DNA from: Actinotalea sp. JY-7876
GTDB lineage: Bacteria; Actinomycetota; Actinomycetes; Actinomycetales; Cellulomonadaceae
Assembly (NCBI RefSeq): GCF_014042015.1
Contig: NZ_CP059493.1
Coordinates: forward strand, 868,001-932,000
Length of the DNA stretch: 64,000 nucleotides
Reading direction: 5' to 3'
Below, in pieces: positions 21,701 through 29,357 of the stretch (position 1 is its first letter; each line of letters starts with the position of its first letter). Made by a program: the position numbers and the translations under genes. The notes beneath the pieces were generated by a model. The model worked only from the letters and a program-made list of their open reading frames with translations, was not told the DNA's origin and did no database searches.

Positions 21701-22898
21701 GGCGTACGTGAGCGTGACCGACGCGAGCGTGGACCCGACCGACGGGCTCACGTTCGTGGTGGGCGACGCGGCCTACTCGTTCGCGCGGGACGGCTCGGGT
21801 GACGTCCAGGGCATCGTGACGCCGACCGACACGGGCTGGGAGGCCGTCGTGCACCTGCCGGTCACCGCCGCGCAGGGCGACACGGTCGGGTTCGACGTCC
21901 AGGTGACCGACGGCGCCACGACCACGGGGTGGAACACACCCGGTGCGCTCGGTGCGCTGACGCTGGTCGAGCCGCTGTCCTTCCTCGAGGTCGCCGAGGC
22001 GCCGGTCGCGCCGACGGTCGACGGCGCGGTGGACGAGGTCTGGGCCCTGTCCGAGCCGGTGACCACCGACACGGTCATCGAGGGCGACGGCACGGGCGCC
22101 ACGGCGTCCGTGCGGACCCTGTGGAGCGGGGACGGCAGCACGCTGCACGTGCTCGCCGAGGTCACCGACCCGCAGCTGGACGCCACGAGCTCCGACCCCT
22201 GGGTCCAGGACTCGGTCGAGATCTTCGTCGACGCGGGCAACGTCCGGAACGGTCCCTACCGGGCCGACGACACGCAGATCCGCATCTCGTACCTGAACGA
22301 GGTCTCGTTCGGCACGGGCGACCAGGCGGCGCAGGACGCGCGCCTGGAGAGCGCGACGAGCGTGACGGAGACGGGCTACCTGGTCGAGGCGTCGATCAGC
22401 CTGCTCGACGCGGGCGGGCCGGGCACGTTCCACGGCCTGGACTTCCAGGTCAACGACGGCACGGCCGGCACGCGCACCTCGGTGCGCACGTGGGCCGAGC
22501 CCAACGGGGCCGGCTACCAGACCAACGCCCGCTGGGGCGTCGGTCAGCTGGTCGAGGCCGACGTCGTCGAGCCGCCCGTCCTCGACCCGCGGCTGCGGGT
22601 GGACGAGCTCATCGTCGCCGCGGGCAACCGCCTGCCCGTCGCCGTGACCGGGTACGCGCCCGGCACGACGGTGGAGCTGCGCCTGGAGACGTGGCCGCCG
22701 GGGCGGCGGGGCACGTCCGTCCTGCTGGGTGCGGTGACGGTGGGTGCGGACGGCACCGGCTCGGCGGTGGTGACCGTGCCGCGGACCACGAAGGTCGGCA
22801 TCTACTCGGTGGCGGGCACGCAGGGCGACCTGCGCGCGAGCGACGAGATCGTCGTCGTGCCGCCGAAGCCGGCGTGGTGGCCGTTCCCGTGGTTCTGA
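18798..22898 (+). CDS. Multidomain xylanase: CBM22-CE4-CBM22-GH10-CBM9-CBM9
   Basis: The 1366-residue secreted enzyme has a signal peptide (about 1-30), a CBM22-like module (43-190), a CE4 polysaccharide deacetylase (about 220-415), a second CBM22-like module (425-565), a GH10 endo-1,4-beta-xylanase (about 579-912), two CBM9-like modules (about 918-1050 and 1055-1240) and a C-terminal beta-rich domain ending in a Trp/Pro/Phe-rich tail. GH10 acid/base is Glu724 (WDVVNE) and the nucleophile Glu842 (VTELDV). The CE4 keeps FDDG (229-231), RAPNG and LAHDGGG, but Tyr286 replaces the second metal-binding histidine. AAGGGG lies 5 bases before the ATG. Two CGAAA-type palindromes suggest xylan-dependent repression. 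Confidence 0.95.
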   Translation: MSRVRNVSRWGAGALALVLAGGVGSAAALPQDPGATAADEGTVVLSNDFEGADVAPWGPRGPVTLAVTADDARSGAQSMLVSGRTGDWNGPATDALALMTGGTTYDVSAWVKLAPGTAGESAVHITVDAPAAANPYEWVGGAVTVTADEWVEVGGTYTPAAGLPAASLYLEAAPIDGAHPSFLVDDVRIATAGGVVVEPGFVPGGAVNPSATPVAAAQGEGDVAALTFDDGPNPGETDELLDYLAENDLPAVFCVIGQNITAPGGAELLRRIVDEGHTLCNHTTGYADMGSWTAEQVQADLVENLAIIREALGDPEATVPYFRAPNGSWGVTPQVAVALGMQPLAVTGTIDDWTTQDVPTLTANLRAAMVPGRVVLAHDGGGPDRTGTVAAVRTVVSERLAEGWSFTLPVGGLSPLPGDGGGGQVVLIDSDFEETLEPWTARGADGAPQVSLSPDAHESTQAALVEGRTQSWHGLATDVTSLFATGTTYQISAWVKLAAGEAPTDLRISVQRDTDGASAYDTVATATGVTAGAWVQVQAAYTMTAADSALLYVESASGTPSFLVDDVLVTAQAPSDVQDLTPIKDTVPFPMGVAIDQRETVGGAAELLTRHFDQITGENHMKPEAWYDEDRTFRLHPEAAALMEFAQENDLRVYGHVLVWHSQTPEWFFQDAAGAPLPADEAGKQELRERLRTHVFAVAESLSSEYGLFGSAENPLVAWDVVNEVVADGREFEDGLRRSEWYRILGEEFIDLAFEYADEAFNDVYAAPGTDRPVTLFINDYNTEQDGKQQRYHALVERLLARGVPIDGVGHQFHTSLATPVSALDAALDAFEDLGLIQVVTELDVTVGTPVTQANLVEQGYYYRDAFRIFREHAEDLYSVTIWGLTDDRSWRTEQAPLAFDAQLQAKPAYYGAVDGDLPAQVRAAFVFAGDVPLDGAATASPEWDRLPLHDVGEAAQFQLRWAPDHLTAYVSVTDASVDPTDGLTFVVGDAAYSFARDGSGDVQGIVTPTDTGWEAVVHLPVTAAQGDTVGFDVQVTDGATTTGWNTPGALGALTLVEPLSFLEVAEAPVAPTVDGAVDEVWALSEPVTTDTVIEGDGTGATASVRTLWSGDGSTLHVLAEVTDPQLDATSSDPWVQDSVEIFVDAGNVRNGPYRADDTQIRISYLNEVSFGTGDQAAQDARLESATSVTETGYLVEASISLLDAGGPGTFHGLDFQVNDGTAGTRTSVRTWAEPNGAGYQTNARWGVGQLVEADVVEPPVLDPRLRVDELIVAAGNRLPVAVTGYAPGTTVELRLETWPPGRRGTSVLLGAVTVGADGTGSAVVTVPRTTKVGIYSVAGTQGDLRASDEIVVVPPKPAWWPFPWF
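18809..18822. promoter_or_regulatory. Xylanase-type operator, copy inside the coding start
   Basis: TCGAAATGTTTCGA is a perfect 14-base palindrome covering codons 4-9 of the xylanase. It resembles the upstream CGAAAGTTTCG site, and the two centres are about 130 bases apart. Its place in the coding region fits a roadblock or looping site. Confidence 0.55.
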
Positions 22899-22951
22899 GC
22901 GACCCGGGGGTGCGCGCAGCGCACGGGTGAGCAGTGACGTGAGCAGTGAGT

Positions 22952-22989
22952 CGCAGGGCGGTGTGGCGGGAACGCCACGCCGCCCTGCG
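22952..22989 (+). terminator. Hairpin terminator after the xylanase
   Basis: Seventeen-base arms (including one G-U pair) around a GGAA tetraloop of GNRA type lie 54 bases after the xylanase stop. No U-tract follows. A smaller hairpin (GTGCGC/GCGCAC) lies before it. Confidence 0.75.
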
Positions 22990-23074
22990 GCGTTGTGCTG
23001 CGTAGGATGAACCACGGCCAGCGACACACGACCGCCCCTCGCCGAGGGCCCGGCCGCCGCGACCAGGAGGCACG

Positions 23075-23956
23075 ATGACCAACCCCGTCTTCAGCAGCAG
23101 CGACGTCTTCGGCAAGCCGCGTCGCGGCGCGACCGTGCAGGCGAACCCGTACGGGCAGGCGCCCTACGGCCAGGCGCCCTACGGCCAGGCCCCGTACGGC
23201 GCCCCCGGTGTGCAGGACACGCCCGGGATGAGCGCCCAGACGCTCGAGCAGATGTACGGCGCCCCCACCGCCACGACGCGCGACACCGGGCGCCTGACGT
23301 ACGACGACGTCATCGTCAAGACGGGCGGTCTCCTCGCCCTCCTCGTCGTCGTCGCGGCCGCGACGTGGATGATCGCGCCGGGGCTGTGGCCCGTTGGCAT
23401 GATCGTCGGCCTGGTGCTCGGCCTCGTGAACTCGTTCAAGAAGAGCCCGAGCCCGGCGCTCATCGTGGCCTACACGGTCGCGGAGGGCGTGTTCCTCGGC
23501 GGCATCTCGCTCGCGTTCCAGAACATGACGTTCGACGGCACCGCCGTGCAGCCGATCGTGCTGCAGGCCGTCCTGGGCACCATGGCGACGTTCGGCGTCG
23601 CGCTGTTCCTCTACAAGTCCGGCCGCGTGCGGGTCACCCCGAAGTTCACGCGGTGGCTCCTCATCGCGATGGGCGGCTACCTCGTCTTCTCGCTGCTCAA
23701 CTTCGGCCTGTCCTTCTTCATGGCGAGCGACGGCTTCGGCCCGCTGCGCAACGGCGGCATGGGCATGCTCGTCGGGCTCTTCGCGGTCGGCCTCGCCGCC
23801 GCGTCGCTGATCATGGACTTCGACATGATCAAGCGTGGTGTCGACCAGGGCGCCCCGGCGAAGTTCGCCTGGACGGCGGCCTTCGGCCTCATCGTCACGC
23901 TCGTCTGGCTGTACCTCGAGATCCTGCGCCTGCTCGCGATCTTCAACCGCGAGTGA
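23075..23956 (+). CDS. Bax inhibitor-1/YccA family membrane protein
   Basis: The 293-residue protein has a Tyr/Gly/Pro/Gln-rich cytoplasmic N-terminus (1-80) with four PYGQA-type repeats, then seven transmembrane helices of the YccA/BI-1 (UPF0005) family, ending LVWLYLEILRLLAIFNRE. Members are implicated in membrane protease control and calcium leak, but the bacterial role is unclear. AGGAGG stands 6 bases before the ATG, and TAGGAT at 23005-23010 is a likely -10. Its stop overlaps the start of the next membrane protein gene (GTGA). Confidence 0.88.
   Translation: MTNPVFSSSDVFGKPRRGATVQANPYGQAPYGQAPYGQAPYGAPGVQDTPGMSAQTLEQMYGAPTATTRDTGRLTYDDVIVKTGGLLALLVVVAAATWMIAPGLWPVGMIVGLVLGLVNSFKKSPSPALIVAYTVAEGVFLGGISLAFQNMTFDGTAVQPIVLQAVLGTMATFGVALFLYKSGRVRVTPKFTRWLLIAMGGYLVFSLLNFGLSFFMASDGFGPLRNGGMGMLVGLFAVGLAAASLIMDFDMIKRGVDQGAPAKFAWTAAFGLIVTLVWLYLEILRLLAIFNRE
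23147..23203 (+). repeat. 15-bp in-frame tandem repeat in the YccA-like gene
   Basis: Three 15-bp units starting at 23147, 23162 and 23177 and a partial fourth encode PYGQA. Units two and three differ only at their last base. Confidence 0.85.
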
Positions 23957-24516
23957 GCGCGGTCGGCAGCGGCGACCTGGCGAGCGAGGACGAGCTCCCG
24001 GACGTCGGTGACGTCGGTGTGCCGGGGTGGCGCGTCCTCGCCGCCGGGTTGGCGGTCGCCGCTGCCGTCATGGTCGTCGCCGAGATGTTCATGGCGCTCG
24101 TCCTGCGCACGCCCGGTCTCCTCCTGGTCGCCGCGCCGGTCACGGTCGCGTTCCTGCTGACCGCGGGCGTCGTCGTGTCGCTCGTGGCGCAGCGAGCGAC
24201 CCGCGGGATGGGCCAGCGCAAGGCCTCGCTCGTCTTCTTCGCCGCCGGGTTCGCCGCCGGCGCGCTGTGGGGCTACCCGGTCTTCTCGATCCTCATCGAG
24301 GCGGCGGCCGCCGCCGGCGGCCCCGAGCCGGCGCCGGCCGCGGCGGTCGCCGGGACCCTGTACATGGCCTCGACCACGGGGCTCGGCGGCCTCGCCGGCC
24401 GCTACTTCGGCCCCTGGGCCGCGACCCGTCCGAGCCTGGTGTGGTCCTGCACCGGTGCCGTCGCCATCGTCACGCTGATCGGCGTGTACGTCTTCTCCGG
24501 AGTGGATCTCACGTGA
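23953..24516 (+). CDS. Hypothetical four-helix membrane protein
   Basis: The 187-residue product is not recognised as a named family. It has an acidic N-terminus (ASEDELPDVGDVGV) and four hydrophobic helices, at about residues 25-46, 52-72, 90-110 and 160-182, with an Ala/Pro-rich loop near 118-130. The GTG start overlaps the YccA-like stop and its own stop overlaps the cbs GTG start, so all three are probably made from one mRNA. The tight coupling argues for a real gene even without a family match. Confidence 0.7.
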   Translation: MSAVGSGDLASEDELPDVGDVGVPGWRVLAAGLAVAAAVMVVAEMFMALVLRTPGLLLVAAPVTVAFLLTAGVVVSLVAQRATRGMGQRKASLVFFAAGFAAGALWGYPVFSILIEAAAAAGGPEPAPAAAVAGTLYMASTTGLGGLAGRYFGPWAATRPSLVWSCTGAVAIVTLIGVYVFSGVDLT

Positions 24517-25919
24517 AGTACGCCGAGCACATCTCGGACCTCGTCGGCGGCACGCCGATGGTGCGTCTGAACACCGTGACCGAGGGCCTCGCGGCCACGG
24601 TCCTCGCCAAGGTCGAGTACCTCAACCCCGGCGGGTCGGTGAAGGACCGCATCGCGCTGAAGATGATCGAGGCGGCCGAGGCCTCCGGCGAGCTCCGGCC
24701 CGGCGGCACGATCGTCGAGCCCACGAGCGGCAACACCGGCGTCGGCCTCGCCCTGGTCGCCCAGCGCCGGGGCTACCGCTGCGTCTTCGTGTGCCCGGAC
24801 AAGGTCTCGCAGGACAAGCGCGACGTGCTCGCCGCGTACGGGGCGGAGGTCGTGGTCACGCCGACCGCCGTCGCCCCGGACCACCCGGACTCCTACTACT
24901 CCGTCTCGGACCGCCTGGTGCGCGAGATCGAGGGCGCCTGGAAGCCGAACCAGTACGCGAACCAGAACGGCCCGGCGAGCCACTACGAGTCCACCGGGCC
25001 GGAGATCTGGGCCGACACCGACGGCAGGGTCACGCACTTCGTCACCGGTGTGGGCACGGGCGGCACGATCACGGGCACGGGGCGCTTCCTCAAGGACGCG
25101 AGCGCCGACCGCGACGCGGCCGACGGCGGCCGCGTGCACGTCGTCGGCGCCGACCCGGCGGGCTCGGTCTACTCCGGTGGCGACGGCCGCCCCTACCTGG
25201 TGGAGGGCGTCGGCGAGGACTTCTGGCCGACCGCCTACGACCCGGCCGTGCCGGACGAGATCATCGCCGTCACGGACGCCGACTCGTTCGAGATGACGCG
25301 CCGCCTCGCGCGCGAGGAGGGCCTCCTGGTCGGCGGCTCGTGCGGCATGGCCGTCGTCGCGGCGCTGCGCCTCGCGCGCCGCCTGCAGGACGAGGACCCC
25401 GAGGCCGCCGCGCGCGCCGTCATCGTCGTGCTCCTGCCCGACGGGGGCCGCGGCTACCTCTCGAAGATCTTCAACGACTCCTGGATGCGCTCGTACGGCT
25501 TCCTGCACGACCAGGGCGAGCACGTCGTCGGTGACGTCCTGCGGGGCAAGTCGGGCGAGCTGCCCGCGCTCGTGCACGCGCACCCGAGCGACACCGTGCG
25601 TGACGCCATCGAGATCCTGCACGAGTACGGCGTCTCCCAGATGCCCGTCGTCAAGGCGGAGCCGCCCGTGAAGTCCGGCGAGGTGGCGGGCTCGGTCAGC
25701 GAGCGCGACCTGCTCGACGCGGTGTTCGCCGGACGCGCGAGCCTGGCGGACCGGGTCGACCGGCACATGGGCGCGCCCCTGCCGCTGATCGGAGTGGGCG
25801 AGGACGTGGAGTCCGCGCGCAAGGAGCTGCAGGAGGCGGACGCCCTGCTCGTCGTGCAGGACGGCGACCCGGTCGGCGTGATCACGCGCCACGACCTGCT
25901 GGGCTTCCTCGCGCGCTGA
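24513..25919 (+). CDS. cbs: Cystathionine beta-synthase
   Basis: The 468-residue enzyme has an N-terminal PLP-dependent fold II domain (about 1-320) with the cofactor lysine in GGSVKDR (Lys44), the SGNTGVGLA substrate loop and GTGGTITGTGRFL phosphate loop, followed by a pair of CBS regulatory domains (about 340-465). It condenses serine or an activated serine with homocysteine to make cystathionine. The CBS pair indicates this is not plain cysteine synthase. The start overlaps the upstream stop (GTGA) and GGAGTGG lies just before. The metB-like gene 11 kb away could complete transsulfuration. Confidence 0.93.
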   Translation: MKYAEHISDLVGGTPMVRLNTVTEGLAATVLAKVEYLNPGGSVKDRIALKMIEAAEASGELRPGGTIVEPTSGNTGVGLALVAQRRGYRCVFVCPDKVSQDKRDVLAAYGAEVVVTPTAVAPDHPDSYYSVSDRLVREIEGAWKPNQYANQNGPASHYESTGPEIWADTDGRVTHFVTGVGTGGTITGTGRFLKDASADRDAADGGRVHVVGADPAGSVYSGGDGRPYLVEGVGEDFWPTAYDPAVPDEIIAVTDADSFEMTRRLAREEGLLVGGSCGMAVVAALRLARRLQDEDPEAAARAVIVVLLPDGGRGYLSKIFNDSWMRSYGFLHDQGEHVVGDVLRGKSGELPALVHAHPSDTVRDAIEILHEYGVSQMPVVKAEPPVKSGEVAGSVSERDLLDAVFAGRASLADRVDRHMGAPLPLIGVGEDVESARKELQEADALLVVQDGDPVGVITRHDLLGFLAR

Positions 25920-26004
25920 CGCGCGGCGGTATCGTTCCGACGGCTCCCGGCCCGCGCACCCCCGCCCGGCCGGGAAGCCGCCTGCGACGACGGAGGAGAC
26001 GCGC

Positions 26005-26991
26005 GTGCCGCTGTTCGACCTGCCCCTGCACGAGCTCCGTGCCTACCGGCCCGAGCTCGATGAGCCCGCCGACTTCGACGAGTTCTGGCGGACCACGCTC
26101 GCCGAGGCGCGCGCGCACGACCTGGCGCTGCGGGTCGAGCCGGTCGAGACCGGGCTCCGCCTCGTCGAGGTCTTCGACGTGACCTTCGCGGGCTTCGGCG
26201 GCCAGCCGGTCAAGGCGTGGCTGACGCGGCCGGCCGGGACCGGTGAGGCGCTGCCCGTCGTCGTCGAGTACCTCGGCTACGGCGGCGGCCGAGGGCTCCC
26301 GCACGAGCACCTCACCTGGGCGGCCGCCGGCTACGCCCACCTGCTGATGGACACGCGCGGCCAGGGCAGCACGTGGGGCGCGGGCGGCGACACGCCCGAC
26401 GACGCGGGCTCGGGCGGACCCGCCGCCCCCGGCCTGATGACCCGCGGCATCCTGGACCCCGCGCAGCACTACTACCGCCGGCTCTACACGGACGCGGTCC
26501 GCGCGGTCGACGCGGCGCGCGCGCTGCCCGGCGTCGACCCGGCCCGCGTCGCGGTCGCCGGCATCAGCCAGGGCGGTGGGGTGACCCTGGCGGTGGCAGG
26601 GCTCGTGCCGGACGTCGTCGCGGCGATGCCGGACGTGCCGTTCCTGTGCCACTTCCCGCGCGCGACGACGATCACGGCGAACGACCCGTACGGCGAGGTC
26701 GTGCGCTACCTGTCGGTGCACCGCGAGCACGTCGACGCCGCGTTCCGCACGCTGTCCTACCTGGACGGCGTCCACTTCGCGCGCCGCGCGCGCGCCGACG
26801 CGCTGTTCTCCGTGGCGCTCATGGACCCCACGTGCCCGCCCTCGACCGTCTTCGCGGCCTACAACCACTACGGCGCGGACTCGGGGGGTGCCCCGGCGAC
26901 CGAGATCGTGGAGTACCCGTTCAACGAGCACGAGGGTGGCCAGGCCTACCAGCGGGCCCACCAGCTCCGCTGGCTCGCCGGGCGGCTGTAG
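26005..26991 (+). CDS. CE7 acetyl-ester hydrolase (acetylxylan esterase/cephalosporin-C deacetylase)
   Basis: The 328-residue alpha/beta hydrolase matches carbohydrate esterase family 7: RGQGS oxyanion segment (about residue 118), nucleophile Ser188 in GISQGG, Asp in the MDPTCPP segment and His in NEHEGG. No signal peptide is seen, so it should act in the cytoplasm on short acetylated xylo-oligosaccharides or other acetyl esters. GGAGGAG precedes the GTG start and a TATCGT -10-like hexamer lies about 75 bases upstream. Its nearness to the xylanase suggests a shared role in acetylxylan use. Confidence 0.92.
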   Translation: MPLFDLPLHELRAYRPELDEPADFDEFWRTTLAEARAHDLALRVEPVETGLRLVEVFDVTFAGFGGQPVKAWLTRPAGTGEALPVVVEYLGYGGGRGLPHEHLTWAAAGYAHLLMDTRGQGSTWGAGGDTPDDAGSGGPAAPGLMTRGILDPAQHYYRRLYTDAVRAVDAARALPGVDPARVAVAGISQGGGVTLAVAGLVPDVVAAMPDVPFLCHFPRATTITANDPYGEVVRYLSVHREHVDAAFRTLSYLDGVHFARRARADALFSVALMDPTCPPSTVFAAYNHYGADSGGAPATEIVEYPFNEHEGGQAYQRAHQLRWLAGRL

Positions 26992-27067
26992 CCGCGCGTC
27001 GCTCCGCGCCGTCCCAGGCGCCGCGGCCCCGGCGCCGCTACGGTGGTGGTGACCTCGGAGGTGGGCC

Positions 27068-27487
27068 ATGGAGGACGAGGACGTCGCGGTGACCGCGTGG
27101 ACCGGTGACCCGATGACGCAGGACGACGCGTGGGATCTCCTGCGCACCGAACGGGTGGCGCGCCTGGCGTACCACGTCGGCCACGAGGTCGACATCGCCC
27201 CGGTCAACCACGTCGTCGAGGGCGGCCGGCTGCTCTTCCGCACGGCGCCGGGCAGCAAGCTCTTCGGCGTCGTCGTCGGGCGCACCGTCGCGCTCGAGGT
27301 CGACCGGCTCGAGGAGGACGAGGCCCGGAGCGTGGTCGTGCGCGGTGTCGCGCGGCAGCTCACCGACGAGGAGGCCGAGGCGTCCGAGCACCCGACGCTG
27401 CGCTCGTGGGTCGATCCGGACAAGCCCTTCATCGTGGTCGTCGAGCCGGTGCACGTCAGCGGGCGCCGCTTCCACCTGCACCGCTGA
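27068..27487 (+). CDS. Pyridoxamine 5'-phosphate oxidase family flavin-binding protein
   Basis: The 139-residue protein has the split-barrel fold signature of the NimA/PPOX-like family (DDAWDLLRTERVARLAYHVG, then IAPVNHVVEGGRLLFRTAPGSKL). Such proteins usually bind FMN or F420 and are often annotated as nitroreductase-like without proven substrate. A good ribosome site (GGAGGTGG) stands before the ATG and a TACGGT -10 lies near 27040. It appears to be a single-gene unit. Confidence 0.85.
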   Translation: MEDEDVAVTAWTGDPMTQDDAWDLLRTERVARLAYHVGHEVDIAPVNHVVEGGRLLFRTAPGSKLFGVVVGRTVALEVDRLEEDEARSVVVRGVARQLTDEEAEASEHPTLRSWVDPDKPFIVVVEPVHVSGRRFHLHR

Positions 27488-27586
27488 GGCGTCGCGCGGC
27501 GGCAGCGGGGTCTGCGGCGGCGACCGTCGTGGGGCACGATGGACGTCGGCCGCGCACCCGGCGTCGGCCGTGACGAGAGGCGATCC

Positions 27587-28006
27587 ATGGCCGACAACAC
27601 CTCCCCGCTGCCCACGGCGTCGGGCTCCTTCGGCGACAAGCCGGTCCTGACGTTCCCGGAGACCCCGGCGTCGCCCGAGCTCGCCGTCCAGGTGCTCTCG
27701 CAGGGGGACGGCACGCTGGTCGAGGCCGGCGACGACATCGAGGTCAACTACTACGGCCAGGTGTGGGGCGGTCGGATGTTCGACAACTCCTACGACCGCG
27801 GGTCCTCGATCTCGTTCCCGATCGGCGTCGGCGCTGTCATCGCCGGCTGGGACGAGGGGCTCGTGGGCCAGCCCGTCGGCTCGCGCGTGCTCCTGTCGAT
27901 CCCGCCCCACCTGGGCTACGGCGAGCGCGGGATGCCCCAGGCCGGCATCGGCGGCACCGACACGCTCGTGTTCGTGGTCGACATCATCGGCACCTCCAGC
28001 CGCTGA
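27587..28006 (+). CDS. FKBP-type peptidyl-prolyl isomerase
   Basis: The 139-residue protein is a single FKBP domain with the usual VNYYGQVWGGRMFDNSYDRG, GVIAGWDEGL-like (GAVIAGWDEGLVGQPVGSR) and IPPHLGYGERG segments. It lacks a signal peptide, so it acts in the cytoplasm as a folding helper. The ATG at 27587 follows AGAGG; the longer upstream frame is low-complexity. A hairpin terminator lies between it and the convergent oxidase gene. Confidence 0.92.
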   Translation: MADNTSPLPTASGSFGDKPVLTFPETPASPELAVQVLSQGDGTLVEAGDDIEVNYYGQVWGGRMFDNSYDRGSSISFPIGVGAVIAGWDEGLVGQPVGSRVLLSIPPHLGYGERGMPQAGIGGTDTLVFVVDIIGTSSR

Positions 28007-28015
28007 ACCCGCGCC

Positions 28016-28046
28016 CGCGGACCGGGGCCCGTCGCTCCGGTCCGCG
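28016..28046. terminator. Bidirectional hairpin between FKBP and oxidase genes
   Basis: CGCGGACCGG (28016-28025) pairs with CCGGTCCGCG (28037-28046) around an 11-base loop, between two convergent stop codons. Confidence 0.7.
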
Positions 28047-28066
28047 CCGCTCGGGCGCCCGGCCGG

Positions 28067-29323
28067 TCACGCCAGGACGTGGCGCGCGAGGTAGTCGTTG
28101 CGCAGCGCGCCCCGCGGGTCCATCCGCTCGGTGAGCGCGCGGAAGTCCGCCATCCGAGGGTAGAGACGCGCGAGGTCGCGGTCCCGGTCCGCGAAGACCT
28201 TGCCCCAGTGCGGGCGCGCGTCGAACGGCGCCAGCGCCGCCTCGAGGTCGGGGAGCAGGGCCTCGACGTCCGCCTGCCGCGGCGCCCACGTGAAGTGGAG
28301 TGCGACGCTCTCGCGTCCGGACGCCGTCGAGAGCCACAGGTCGTCCGAGGCCACGGTCCGCACCTCGCTGACGAGCAGCAGCGGCGCGACGCGGTCCGCC
28401 ATCGCCCGGACGGCGCGCAGCGCGTCCGGCGCGTGCTCGCGCGGCACGAGGTACTCCGACTGGATCTCGTCGCCGTTGCTCGGGGTGAACTCCATGCGGA
28501 AGTGCGGCAGGCGCTCGTGCCAGGGCCCGGGCACCCCCCGCTGCGCCGTGGTGAACCGCGGGTCGACGCCGCTGAGCGGGTGCATCTCCCGCTGCGCGGG
28601 CGGCGCCCCGAAGTGCCTGACATCGCGCGGTGCCCCCGCCGCGACGCGCGTCTTGCGCCACACCTGCCCGACGGCGTCGCCGCGCCAGTCGGTGAACAGG
28701 CTCACGCTGTCGGCGCTGCCGGTGATCTCGTCGAGGTTCTCGAGCACGGCGTCCCACGGCAGCCCGGTCCGCACCTCCTGAGCGACCTCGTACGTCGGCT
28801 CGACCTCGAGCGTGAGCGCGACGACGACGCCCAGCGCGCCCAGGCCGACGACCGCCCCGGCGAGGTCCGCGTCGTCCGGACCGAGCGTGACGAGCTCGCC
28901 GTCGGACCGGACGAGCTCGAGTCCGCGCACCGCCGACGCGAGGTTGCCGCTGCGGTCGCCCGAGCCGTGGGTCGCGGTCGCGACGGCACCGGCGACCGCG
29001 ATGTGGGGGAGCGAGGCGAGGTTGTGCAGCGCCCAGCCCGCCGCGTGCAGGCGGGCGGCGAGGGCGCCGTAGCGGGTGCCGCCGCCGACGCGCACCGTGC
29101 GCGCGTGGGCGTCGAGCTCGACCAGGTCGGGCAGCGCGTCGAGCGAGACCAGCGCGTCGGAGTCGGCGACGTCGTTGAAGCTGTGCCGGCTGCCGAGGGC
29201 GCGCACGCGCGGTGCGGCCGCGACGACCTCCTGCAGCTCCGCGACCGAGCCCGGCCGGTAGAGCGTGGCCGCGCGGTAGGCGTAGTTCCCGGCCCAGGTG
29301 CGTCCGGCGGCGTCGGTGCTCAC
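28067..29323 (-). CDS. FAD-dependent alditol/sugar oxidase (AldO-like)
   Basis: The 418-residue vanillyl-alcohol-oxidase-family flavoprotein closely matches the pattern of Streptomyces alditol oxidase, with WAGNYAYRA at the start, GSRHSFND (His47, expected site of covalent FAD attachment), a THGSGDRSGNL pyrophosphate loop and the C-terminal HWGK motif. It should oxidise the terminal hydroxyl of alditols such as xylitol with oxygen as acceptor. The GTG at 29323 gives the family's usual start; a GTG two codons upstream is possible. It follows the regulator gene by 34 bases and may be part of that transcript. Confidence 0.85.
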   Translation of the reverse strand: MSTDAAGRTWAGNYAYRAATLYRPGSVAELQEVVAAAPRVRALGSRHSFNDVADSDALVSLDALPDLVELDAHARTVRVGGGTRYGALAARLHAAGWALHNLASLPHIAVAGAVATATHGSGDRSGNLASAVRGLELVRSDGELVTLGPDDADLAGAVVGLGALGVVVALTLEVEPTYEVAQEVRTGLPWDAVLENLDEITGSADSVSLFTDWRGDAVGQVWRKTRVAAGAPRDVRHFGAPPAQREMHPLSGVDPRFTTAQRGVPGPWHERLPHFRMEFTPSNGDEIQSEYLVPREHAPDALRAVRAMADRVAPLLLVSEVRTVASDDLWLSTASGRESVALHFTWAPRQADVEALLPDLEAALAPFDARPHWGKVFADRDRDLARLYPRMADFRALTERMDPRGALRNDYLARHVLA

Positions 29324-29357
29324 GCGCACCACTGTGGCAGTCCGCCCTGCGCGCCGC

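Noticed and set aside
22909-22923. GTGCGC-GCA-GCGCAC as the main xylanase terminator
   Set aside because: The 17-bp GNRA hairpin 30 bases further on is much stronger; the small dyad may be incidental.
18756-23027. A 1423-codon minus-strand frame opposite the xylanase
   Set aside because: Composition is that of an antisense shadow in very GC-rich DNA, with no domain, and the sense gene is unambiguous.
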